Below, in pieces: positions 17,671-25,420 of a DNA stretch of 56,510 nucleotides; the stretch's first letter is position 1; each line of letters starts with the position of its first letter. Location: contig NZ_AUNE01000026.1 in assembly GCF_000447755.1 (NCBI RefSeq), positions 1 to 56,510 of the forward strand, read 5' to 3'. The stretch comes from Bacteriovorax sp. BSW11_IV (lineage in GTDB: Bacteria > Bdellovibrionota > Bacteriovoracia > Bacteriovoracales > Bacteriovoracaceae). The translations under genes and the position numbers were made by a program. Below the pieces are notes generated by a model, which ran no database searches, was not told the DNA's origin, and saw only the letters and a list, made by a program, of their open reading frames with translations.

Positions 17671-18632
17671 AGCCAACTTTAGATAAGCAAAAACCTACAA
17701 TTGTTGTAAGTGCATGTCTGATGGGTGATAGCGTGAGATGGAATTCAACAGCGGCGACTTGCCGCTTTATCACAAATGAGCTTGCAAATCACGTGAATAT
17801 TATCACGATTTGTCCTGAAATGATGATGGGACTTGGCGTTCCTCGCCCAGCAATTAGACAGGGGGTACATTTAAGTGATCCACATAAAAAATTAATTGTT
17901 GAATCCAAATCAAGTCGTGACCACACAGAACTTGTTGAAGCTACAAAAGCACCTGTTGTCGAAAAATGTCATAACGTCGAAGGTTTTATAATGAAGGCCA
18001 AGTCTCCAAGTTGTGGACTTGAAAAAGTAAAACTCTATAATCTAGACAACGGACACAGTATTGATCATAGACAAAAGGGCGTGTTTGCTGAAGTGTTGAT
18101 GGATACTTTTAAAGATGCAAGCTTTATTGACGAAGGGCGATTGATAGATCATCACTTAAGAGAACACTTTGTCATTGGTATTTTTTCTCTGTTTAATTTG
18201 AAATCCATAGAACCAAGCTTAAGTTCTCTTCAGAAATTTCATGCTGAATATAAATATCTTCTCATGTCGTATAATTCTTATGCTCTTAAGAAGTTGGGTG
18301 ATCTATGCGCAAATAGAAATAATGATTCTTTTGAGTCTGTTTATGACAAGTATTATGAACTATTTAGTCAAACGATTAAACTCCCCTTAGATACAGGTAA
18401 GGTCTATAATACTCTTGTTCACATATATGGCTATTTTAAGAAGATTGTTGACGATAAAGAAAAGCATCATATTCTTGGACTTCTAGATCAGTACAAAAGA
18501 GGAAGTTTGCCAATGACAGTTCCTCTTGAAATTCTCAATTATCTTACCAAAAAATATGAAGTGAAATACTTGGCCGCCCAGAAAATCTTTGCGCCTTATC
18601 CTGAAGAATTGGCGCTCAGACGATTTATTTAA
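17667..18632 (+). CDS. DUF523-DUF1722 protein (TudS-like with YbgA-like domain)
   Basis: A 321-aa two-domain protein. The first half is DUF523 with the three iron-sulfur-binding cysteines SACLMG, TICPEMMMG and SPSCG. DUF523 members include the thiouracil desulfurase TudS. The second half is DUF1722 (LLMSYNSYALKKLGDLC and the C-terminal KKYEVKYLAAQKIFAPYP), as in E. coli YbgA. In E. coli ybgA sits next to phr, and here the photolyase gene is the convergent neighbour with an 8-nt overlap. A role in handling damaged or thiolated bases or in light stress is suggested but unproven. Confidence 0.85.
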   Translation: MKPTLDKQKPTIVVSACLMGDSVRWNSTAATCRFITNELANHVNIITICPEMMMGLGVPRPAIRQGVHLSDPHKKLIVESKSSRDHTELVEATKAPVVEKCHNVEGFIMKAKSPSCGLEKVKLYNLDNGHSIDHRQKGVFAEVLMDTFKDASFIDEGRLIDHHLREHFVIGIFSLFNLKSIEPSLSSLQKFHAEYKYLLMSYNSYALKKLGDLCANRNNDSFESVYDKYYELFSQTIKLPLDTGKVYNTLVHIYGYFKKIVDDKEKHHILGLLDQYKRGSLPMTVPLEILNYLTKKYEVKYLAAQKIFAPYPEELALRRFI

Positions 18633-20052
18633 TTGTTTTATAGAGCTTTAAACATTCTTCCCGTCTAACAGCATAATTCACAATAGGAGAAGGGTAGTCT
18701 TCTCCTATTTTACATTTTGCTTCAATTTGCTTAAGAAGATCACACTCGTGAGGGGCATGAATATCTTTATTACTAAAATGTGAAAGCTCAGGGCAAAATC
18801 TTCTTATGTATTCCCCATCAGCATCGAATTTTTTTGATTGGGCATAGGGGTTAAAGATTCTAAAATAAGGGGCCGCATCACAACCTGTTGATGATGACCA
18901 TTGCCATCCACCATTATTTGCAGCTAAGTCAAAGTCCATTAGTTTATCTGCAAAATACTGTTCACCAACTTTCCAATCTTGCAGCATTATTTTGCAAAAA
19001 TAGCTGGCCACAATCATTCTCAGTCTATTTGGCATAGTTCCATAAAGATAGAGCTCACGCATGGCCGCATCGACGATAGGGACACCCGTTTCACCAAGTT
19101 TCCACTTCTCTATAATCTTATTATCTGTTGGCCATTGAATGTCGTTATACTCGTCTTTAAATGCGGCCTTCTCAACTTTAGGAAAATTGAAGAGAATCAT
19201 TTGATAAAACTCACGCCAAATAAGCTCATTTAGCCAAGATTTCTCTCCCGAATTCTTTCCCTCTGCACAAATATCTACAAGCTCTCGAATTGAGATGAGC
19301 CCAAAACGAATATAAGGGCTAATATTTGAAGTTCCCTCTCTTGATGGAAAGTCTCTAAGATGATTATAGTCGTAAATTTTAGTTTTAAATTTTTTTAAGC
19401 GGGCCAAGGCCTCTGATCGTCCACCTTTAACAAAAATGTTTTCAGTGTACTGAAACCCAATTCTATTCATCCAATCAAAGTTAGAAATTGATAATTTATT
19501 ATTGAATATGTGGAAGCTGCTTTTTGTGACTTTGAATTTTTTTAATCGTTGCGGGTTTTGTTGTAGTCGGGCCAACCAGGCCCTAGAGTAAGGTGTAAAT
19601 ACTTTATAGGGAGTACCATCATTTTTTACGACATCTTTGCCTTCAAAAATAACGTGGTCACGAAAGTTTTCGACATCAATATTTAATTTTTTAAGCTCAT
19701 TAATTACATTATTGTCCCTTGTAATTGCATAAGGCTCGTAGTCTCTATTGAAAAAGACTTTTTGAGCTTTAAGTTCTTTTGCAATATTTGGAATTTCTGT
19801 ACAGGGATCACCATAGAGTATTGTGAGTGATGATCCATGTGAAATTAGTTCTTCTTCAATTTCTTTTAAAGAGTCATAGATAAAAGTAAGTCTAAGATCT
19901 TTCTTATCTTTTATTTTATCTAGGATTATTTTATCAAAAACAAAGACAGGGATAACTTCATATCCCTGAGCTATTGCTGCAGCAAGTGCAGTATGGTCTT
20001 CTAGGCGTAAATCCCTCCTAAACCATACAAGAGCTTTATTTGAAGATTTCAT
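18625..20052 (-). CDS. phrB: Deoxyribodipyrimidine photolyase
   Basis: A 475-aa class I photolyase/cryptochrome-family enzyme that uses FAD and light to split pyrimidine dimers. The N-terminal antenna domain begins LVWFRRDLRLEDHTAL. The FAD domain contains GTMPNRLRMIVASYF, DLAANNGGWQWSSSTGCDAAPYFRIFNP, and WLNELIWREFYQ. Length and motifs match CPD photolyases rather than the iron-sulfur (6-4) CryB type. Its start overlaps the stop of the epimerase fusion gene by 17 nt, so the two form one leftward operon driven from the LitR-type control region. Confidence 0.96.
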   Translation of the reverse strand: MKSSNKALVWFRRDLRLEDHTALAAAIAQGYEVIPVFVFDKIILDKIKDKKDLRLTFIYDSLKEIEEELISHGSSLTILYGDPCTEIPNIAKELKAQKVFFNRDYEPYAITRDNNVINELKKLNIDVENFRDHVIFEGKDVVKNDGTPYKVFTPYSRAWLARLQQNPQRLKKFKVTKSSFHIFNNKLSISNFDWMNRIGFQYTENIFVKGGRSEALARLKKFKTKIYDYNHLRDFPSREGTSNISPYIRFGLISIRELVDICAEGKNSGEKSWLNELIWREFYQMILFNFPKVEKAAFKDEYNDIQWPTDNKIIEKWKLGETGVPIVDAAMRELYLYGTMPNRLRMIVASYFCKIMLQDWKVGEQYFADKLMDFDLAANNGGWQWSSSTGCDAAPYFRIFNPYAQSKKFDADGEYIRRFCPELSHFSNKDIHAPHECDLLKQIEAKCKIGEDYPSPIVNYAVRREECLKLYKTIK

Positions 20053-21382
20053 TTAAGGCCTTTTTTCTAAATTCAAATACTTTTTTAATATCCTTGTGAA
20101 CAAGAGGCATCACAATACTTCCTAGGGGACCAAGTGGCATTTGATAGCGAACTCTATCAATAATTAAAGAACCATTGTTCACTGAGAAAAAATGGTGCTC
20201 GTGGATCCATTTTTTATAGGGTCCTTTGAGTTGGATATCTGTAAAACTTTGTTCTTTGAGGTTTTTAATTTTACTTACCCATTTTAATGGGAGTCCATAT
20301 TTTTTAAATTTATATGAAAGTTCTACTCCTTCCTCTACCTTTTGAGGGGCCTGATCAATGATTGAAAAATTCATTTCTTTCGGAGTAATTTTTGAAAGAT
20401 TGCTTGGATCTTGAAAGAAGCGAACGATATCACTGTTTTCTTTTTCAATGAATTGCGTCTCTAGTATTTCACCATCACATACAGAATCGAGGGCCTTTTC
20501 GATAGTATCGTATTTAAACTTGAAATTTAAGTCTAAAAGCTTTTTGGGAATTACTTGAACACTATCTAACATAAGAGAGGACATTTCACCGAAGACAATC
20601 TTAAGCATTAGAGTTGGGGCCGGAAAAAGATTTGGAATACCGACACTCTTTGATAGTGCTTTTGAAAAATCTTTATTCGACACTATTTGCGGAGAAACAG
20701 CATTAATCGCTCCAGTTATTTTTTCGTTTTCGAGAGCATCTATATAAATAGAAACGAGATCATCCACATGAATCCAGCTCATTTTTTGAGCACCAAATCC
20801 AATAGGTCCACCTAATCCGAGTCTAAATAATGGCAGCACTTTTGCCATCATACCTTCATTTGCATCAATAACAACTCCTATCCTAGGATTCACGATACGA
20901 TCGACCTTAGTGGCGATATGAGAGGCCTTTTCCCATTCACTGCAGACATGAGCAAGGAAGCCGTTGTCTTGTTCTCCATCTTCAGCAACAGGTGTGGCCA
21001 AGTTTACTTTATAAATCCCTACGGCCGAGGTTGAGATAAATACTTTAAGATTTGTTTCTCGATATTGATTGATGGCGTTTGCCAGATTTTTTGTTCCATC
21101 TATTCGTGAACTTGTAATTTTTTGCTTTTGATTATCTGACCATCTTTTACTAGAAAGGTTTTCACCCATTAAATTGATAATAGCATCGCACTGTTGGATG
21201 GCCTCTTTTGGGGCCAAGTCCTTTGCTGGTTGCCAGCTATAATATTGACCAGGAAGATTCAATTTTTCCCTTGCAGTTTTTGCGTCACGAGAGAGAACTA
21301 TGATTTCATGACCATTAAGTACGAGATTCGTGCAAAGTTTTTTTCCAACGAGTCCAGTTGCTCCAGTTACCAAAACTTTCAT
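20036..21382 (-). CDS. TIGR01777 NAD-dependent epimerase fused to an SRPBCC domain
   Basis: Start chosen at the ATG 21382, which has GGAGGA 5 nt upstream; the earlier TTG at 21394 overlaps that region. Residues 1 to about 290 form a short-chain dehydrogenase-like epimerase of the TIGR01777/YfcH type (MKVLVTGATGLVGKKL, NLMGENLSSKRW, FISTSAVGIY). Residues from about 310 to 448 form an SRPBCC (START/cyclase-like) domain with PSNLSKITPKEMNF and HEHHFF...DRVRYQMPLG. In many bacteria these are separate neighbouring genes, often near photolyase, so the fusion supports a joint role. The substrate is unknown; a hydrophobic ligand held by the SRPBCC pocket is plausible. Confidence 0.87.
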   Translation of the reverse strand: MKVLVTGATGLVGKKLCTNLVLNGHEIIVLSRDAKTAREKLNLPGQYYSWQPAKDLAPKEAIQQCDAIINLMGENLSSKRWSDNQKQKITSSRIDGTKNLANAINQYRETNLKVFISTSAVGIYKVNLATPVAEDGEQDNGFLAHVCSEWEKASHIATKVDRIVNPRIGVVIDANEGMMAKVLPLFRLGLGGPIGFGAQKMSWIHVDDLVSIYIDALENEKITGAINAVSPQIVSNKDFSKALSKSVGIPNLFPAPTLMLKIVFGEMSSLMLDSVQVIPKKLLDLNFKFKYDTIEKALDSVCDGEILETQFIEKENSDIVRFFQDPSNLSKITPKEMNFSIIDQAPQKVEEGVELSYKFKKYGLPLKWVSKIKNLKEQSFTDIQLKGPYKKWIHEHHFFSVNNGSLIIDRVRYQMPLGPLGSIVMPLVHKDIKKVFEFRKKALNEIFK

Positions 21383-21613
21383 ATTTTCCTCCAATCTTTA
21401 CTCTCTTTATTATAGTTCTTGCTGTCCTTCTGTCTTACTTAATCTGATCTTTGGTCGTTAGACATTGTTTATACAAAACCTCGATAAATCTCATGATTTA
21501 TACATTTTGTCTTTATAATCAATTACTTATAAGTTTTGTTGATTCTTTGACAAATTTCGTATTTATGAGATTTATGTGTATCCTATGTAGAGGTCTTAAA
21601 AAGGGGTTCTTAT
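21383..21613. promoter_or_regulatory. Divergent light-regulator control region
   Basis: This 231-bp gap separates the photolyase operon from the LitR-type gene. TTTATACA occurs twice on the plus strand (21468-21475 and 21497-21504). The first lies in an imperfect dyad, TTGT-TTAT-ACAA (21466-21477). The second directly precedes TATAAT (21514-21519), where a bound repressor would block a rightward promoter. A further TTGACA stands at 21547-21552 with a weak -10 (ATTTAT, 21570-21575). On the minus strand TATAAT (21414-21409) may drive the photolyase operon; its -35 is poor. Operator function is inferred. Confidence 0.45.
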
Positions 21614-22558
21614 ATGTCTAAATATCCAATTCAAGTGGCATCAAAGCTTTCAGGCGTTGGTGTACATACACTTAGAGCATGGGAAAAGCGCTATCATGCT
21701 GTAGAGCCAGTTCGTAATGATTCTGGCCGCAGATTGTATAGCGATGATGATGTAGAAAAACTTCGTCTTCTAAGTGACCTTTGTTCTCTAGGAAATAATA
21801 TTGGTGCAATTGCTTCTAAGCAATTAAGCGAACTCAATGAGATGATGGAAAAACTCAGCGGTCGTGAGGTGAGGGTACCAAGTTCAGATCAAAATAAAGT
21901 AGAGAGTAGTAACGGTGTTATTGATATACCAGAGTCTTTAAAGAGTTTAACTCTTGCTCTTGAATTTTATAAACTGGATGTAATTTCTCACGAAGTTAAA
22001 AAACTAATTCTGGCACTGTCGCCAAAAGATTTTGTCTATAAAATCATGATCCCTTTGCTTCAAGATGTTGGATTTCGTGTTGAAAGAAAGGCCTTCTCTA
22101 TTGCACAGGAACATGCTCTCTCAGCTATTTTAAAATTTCACATTGGCCATATGATCTATCAAAGCTATCAGCAACGTAAGAAAAAGCAGTCGTTGATTGT
22201 AATCACAACTCCAGAAGGCGAACTTCATGAATTCGGTATACTGATGGCCAGCTTATTATGCTGTCACTTCGGAGTCACATTTTATTACTTAGGCCCAAAC
22301 TTACCTGCAGATGCTCTGGCCGATGCGATGAAGTCTCTTAATGCTGATGCCGCAATCATTGGCACGACAGTTGTTACAAACAACTCAATTGATCTTGATG
22401 TGTATATTGAACAGTTGATGAAAAAGACACCAAAGCAGTCACAAATTTGGGTAGGTGGTTTAGGGCATTTTAGTTTTGAGAACTTTGCTTCAAATAAAAA
22501 ATTTAAGTATCTGCCGACAATTAAACATCTTGAAGGACTTATTCAGCAATTAGATTAG
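21614..22558 (+). CDS. litR: MerR-family regulator with B12-binding domain (CarH/LitR type)
   Basis: A 314-aa regulator with an N-terminal MerR helix-turn-helix (IQVASKLSGVGVHTLRAWEKRY, RRLYSDDDVEKLRLL). Then come a B12-binding helical cap (FSIAQEHALSAIL) and a Rossmann-like cobalamin domain (GELHEFGILMASLLCCHFG and YLGPNLP). The ExHxxG motif with the cobalt-ligating His205 is intact. In CarH the signature Wx9EH holds the adenosyl group; here it reads Val156-x9-Glu166-His167, so the Trp is replaced. In known members, adenosylcobalamin promotes DNA binding in the dark and light breaks it. It likely controls the flanking photolyase and lipid operons. Confidence 0.9.
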   Translation: MSKYPIQVASKLSGVGVHTLRAWEKRYHAVEPVRNDSGRRLYSDDDVEKLRLLSDLCSLGNNIGAIASKQLSELNEMMEKLSGREVRVPSSDQNKVESSNGVIDIPESLKSLTLALEFYKLDVISHEVKKLILALSPKDFVYKIMIPLLQDVGFRVERKAFSIAQEHALSAILKFHIGHMIYQSYQQRKKKQSLIVITTPEGELHEFGILMASLLCCHFGVTFYYLGPNLPADALADAMKSLNADAAIIGTTVVTNNSIDLDVYIEQLMKKTPKQSQIWVGGLGHFSFENFASNKKFKYLPTIKHLEGLIQQLD

Positions 22559-23201
22559 AAATGATTTGATCAATAATTTCTTTTTCTTTGTCTGAGACTG
22601 AGCGTATGAGATTTTCTAAGATATGGCGTGTTTCCTTAGAGTATCGAATAGCAAAAGAAGGGTCTGCAATTTTGAGATCAGAAACATTGTCTAGACGATC
22701 ACAAAGCTTAATAAAAAAAGCTTCGCTAGACATTCTATTTATCTTCTTAGAAAGATAATGAACTTTCCCATACCTCTGAGACAGGAGTTTATTTGTTGTA
22801 AGCTCCCTTACTAGATTCGCAACTTCCTTACCGAATATTTTTCTAATTTCATTATACGTTGCGCTCGTGTCTTCTAGCGTGTCGTGAAGTAGTGCCGCTA
22901 TTACTTGATTGGTACTTCCACCATTATTTAAAACAGTATGGGCCACTCTGACAGGGTGATAAAAATAAAGCGATGAATCTACTTTTCTAATTTGTCCGTA
23001 GTGTTTTAGATAACTAAACTCAATGGCCTTTTTAATGAGTTGATGATTCTTTCCTACAAGAAGATTTTGAACGAATTTATTTTTTAAAAAACTTTCTTGA
23101 TGAAAAATTGTGACCTTTTCAAAGCACGCATCAATAGATAGGGGTGCGAACCCTAGAATTGCGAGGCAAAGAATGAGGATGATCCTGATTTTGTCGTTCA
23201 T
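22539..23201 (-). CDS. Exported HD-domain protein, MESH1/SpoT hydrolase-like
   Basis: A 220-aa protein whose first 25 residues look like a Sec signal peptide (MNDKIRIILILCLAILGF ending in SIDA). The rest matches the HD hydrolase half of RelA/SpoT and the small MESH1 hydrolases: FYHPVRVAHTVL with His82, AALLHDTLEDTS with His106-Asp107 and Glu110-Asp111, FGKEVANLVRELT, and IKLCDRLDNVSDL with Asp168. These enzymes remove the 3-prime pyrophosphate of (p)ppGpp, and some act on NADPH. An exported copy would meet extracellular or prey-derived substrate, which is unusual. The Cys after the putative cleavage site does not form a standard lipobox. The stop overlaps the litR-type gene by 20 nt. Confidence 0.8.
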   Translation of the reverse strand: MNDKIRIILILCLAILGFAPLSIDACFEKVTIFHQESFLKNKFVQNLLVGKNHQLIKKAIEFSYLKHYGQIRKVDSSLYFYHPVRVAHTVLNNGGSTNQVIAALLHDTLEDTSATYNEIRKIFGKEVANLVRELTTNKLLSQRYGKVHYLSKKINRMSSEAFFIKLCDRLDNVSDLKIADPSFAIRYSKETRHILENLIRSVSDKEKEIIDQIISNLIAE

Positions 23202-23413
23202 TGTGGGGCCATAATGAACCGCACATGGCCTAGACGCAAACTCATTGTAAATTTTTTAGAGAGTTAATGGGGACAAAAAGTCACTAAATGCAATTAAGTA
23301 TTGATTATTAGGTAGTAAGTAAGTGTCTGACTTTACAAGTAGTAATCACGCGTAAAATTTTCTATTTTTAAAACATACCCAGAGGGGAAATAAGATCAGA
23401 AAAGGAGAGAGAG

Positions 23414-24103
23414 ATGAGAGCAATGATGACGAAATTAATGTTAGTAGCAACTTTATCACCACTTTGTATCAGCACATTGGCCAGCCCTCTTGATCCGGCG
23501 ATTAGAGATTGTCGTGAAAAAGTAAGATTCCAAAATGAGCAAATAGCGAGCTTAAGAGTCGATGTTCAGTCTGCTCAAAGACAGGCCCAAACTCTAAGAG
23601 ATGATAACGCTGCCCTAAACCTTAAAGTAAAGGACCTGAGATCTGATAAAGATACTCTTCAAGATAAAGTTCAAAGACTAAGGGAGGACTTAAGGGTTTG
23701 TGAAGATCGTAGAGGACCACGCGAAGAAGTTGAACGTCTAAGAAATGAGAATGAGATTTTAAAGCGTGAAGTTGCAAGACTAAATCTTCAAGTTCAAGAT
23801 CTTAAAGATCAGCTAGAAGAGCAAAATGGAGGGGGACAACAAGCGAAGACTAAGATTATCAAGGCCTGTGCTTCAATCCAAAATTCATTCTACTCAAACC
23901 GCTGTGTGGAAACAGCATTATCACTTGAAGTTAAACCAAACGTAGTCGTAGCATGTATCGACTCAGTACAATTAGATATGTACAAAGTTGAATGTATCGA
24001 TGTCGCAGCTCGTGTGAAAGCAACTGCGCCTCAAGTAAAGGCCTGTGGTAAAACACAAGGTGGAGACTTTTGGATTGTTAGATGTATCTCAGAAGTTCAA
24101 TAA
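23414..24103 (+). CDS. Exported coiled-coil protein with a triple cysteine repeat
   Basis: A 229-aa protein. AAGGAG lies 6 nt before the ATG and a signal peptide covers roughly residues 1-24 (ending CISTLASP). Residues 30-140 form a long heptad-rich coiled coil (SLRVDVQSAQRQAQTLRDDN, VERLRNENEILKREVARLNL). After a Gly/Gln linker come three repeats of about 23 residues, each beginning with Ala-Cys and holding a second Cys 12 or 13 positions on (ACASIQ...RCV, ACIDSV...ECI, ACGKTQ...RCI). The spacing suggests a disulfide in each repeat. I do not recognise a named family. Confidence 0.82.
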   Translation: MRAMMTKLMLVATLSPLCISTLASPLDPAIRDCREKVRFQNEQIASLRVDVQSAQRQAQTLRDDNAALNLKVKDLRSDKDTLQDKVQRLREDLRVCEDRRGPREEVERLRNENEILKREVARLNLQVQDLKDQLEEQNGGGQQAKTKIIKACASIQNSFYSNRCVETALSLEVKPNVVVACIDSVQLDMYKVECIDVAARVKATAPQVKACGKTQGGDFWIVRCISEVQ

Positions 24104-24124
24104 TTATAGAGGACAGTATAAAAT

Positions 24125-24152
24125 AAAATGGGCCCGAGAATGGGCCCATTTT
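24125..24152. terminator. Bidirectional rho-independent terminator
   Basis: An 11-bp perfect stem, AAAATGGGCCC (24125-24135) and its complement (24142-24152), encloses GAGAAT. The flanks are A/T-rich. It serves both the coiled-coil gene and the leftward histidine kinase gene, whose stop codon starts at the edge of the stem. Confidence 0.9.
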
Positions 24153-25420
24153 TATTTGAGATAAACTGTTACTAAACTACCTTGACCAAAAACACTTTCA
24201 AATTCGATATGCCCACCATGGGCCTTTATAATTTTCTGACACATGTAAAGTCCAAGACCATGGCCCTCAATGGCCTTGTTTCTAGACGGATCTGCACGAT
24301 AAAAAGGTTCAAAGATATTTTTTAAGTTTTCCTTTTTAACACCAATCCCATTATCCTTAATTTGAATGTATTTTCCAACATTGTCACGACCATAGCGCAA
24401 TTCTATTCTTGTTTTATTTTCATCGACTGAATATTTGACAGCATTTTCTATTAAGTTTTTGAAAAGTAGTTTTAACCTTTCATAATCTCCATTTATAGAA
24501 TAATTTTCTGATGACTCTATTTTTAGAAAGGGGAACTTCTTTTGCAAATCGTTTATAAGAGCTTCTATGTTGAAATCTTCCAATAGAAGTAGGTCTTTAT
24601 TTCCAAATCTCTCCGATTCCAAGATAGAAGAGATTATTTTCTCTAGATCGACAATATCTTCTTTAATTTGCTTCTTTTCATCACTGTCTGGAATAAATTC
24701 GAGGGCCAGTTTTGACCTTGTTAGGGGAGTTCTCAATTCATGAGCGACATCAATGAGCAGTTGATTGCGTGATTCGAGCATATCTTTAATTTTGATTGTC
24801 ATCAAATTAAATGTTTCGACTAAACGATCGAATTCACTAATCCCTAATGGTGTAAGTTTTGTTTCTAAATTTCCATCGGCCACCTGTTGAACAGCAGCGT
24901 CTAGTTTCTTTATCGGTATTAGCACTTTTCTAATAACCACCATAGTTAGGGCAATTATAAGAACAATAAATATGATAAAGTTAAACAAGACTTTGTTTTT
25001 TTGCGTTGGGATTTTTGGAAGAAATTTCTCGTTCGGAACTAATGTAACTTGATGTGATCCTATTTTAAATCGCGATAGGGGAAATGGACTTTCTTTCAAG
25101 TTTTTAGAGCGCTTAAATGCAAAAGGAGGAATTTTGTGGTGGGATTTCCACATTGTCTTTCCTTCAGTTACAAGGATCTTAATTTTGTATTTATTGGCAA
25201 TTGATTCCAAGTTTTTTTCATCAATTGGGAGCTCTATTAATTCTCTAATCGTGGGAACGAGTGCTCTTAAAGACTCTTTTTCGCGTTTGATGATAGTGTC
25301 ATCAAGTTTGTAGTAAAGCTTGAAGAAAAGCATTGCCGCAATAAATGCAATTCCCATTGCGAATGCGAGGGTGATAAATATCTTTGCAAAAAGTCCTTTG
25401 GTATTAAATGAAATAATCAT
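24152..25420 (-). CDS. Sensor histidine kinase, CpxA/BaeS-like
   Basis: The start at ATG 25420 overlaps the response-regulator stop by 4 nt (ATGA), which fits better than the ATG at 25462 inside that gene. The 422-aa protein has a first membrane segment (LFAKIFITLAFAMGIAFIAAM), a periplasmic sensor region, a second membrane segment (FNFIIFIVLIIALTMVVI), and a HAMP domain (AAVQQVADGNLETKL). Next come the phospho-acceptor H-box DVAHELRTPLTRSKL and the ATPase motifs NLIENAVKYS, DNGIGV and HGLGLYMCQKI. It is the kinase of the regulator encoded upstream in the same operon. Confidence 0.93.
   Translation of the reverse strand: MIISFNTKGLFAKIFITLAFAMGIAFIAAMLFFKLYYKLDDTIIKREKESLRALVPTIRELIELPIDEKNLESIANKYKIKILVTEGKTMWKSHHKIPPFAFKRSKNLKESPFPLSRFKIGSHQVTLVPNEKFLPKIPTQKNKVLFNFIIFIVLIIALTMVVIRKVLIPIKKLDAAVQQVADGNLETKLTPLGISEFDRLVETFNLMTIKIKDMLESRNQLLIDVAHELRTPLTRSKLALEFIPDSDEKKQIKEDIVDLEKIISSILESERFGNKDLLLLEDFNIEALINDLQKKFPFLKIESSENYSINGDYERLKLLFKNLIENAVKYSVDENKTRIELRYGRDNVGKYIQIKDNGIGVKKENLKNIFEPFYRADPSRNKAIEGHGLGLYMCQKIIKAHGGHIEFESVFGQGSLVTVYLK

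Noticed and set aside
21383-21613. Cobalamin riboswitch near the B12-binding regulator
   Set aside because: No B12-box-like sequence and the region is too short and AT-rich; control by the protein itself is more likely.
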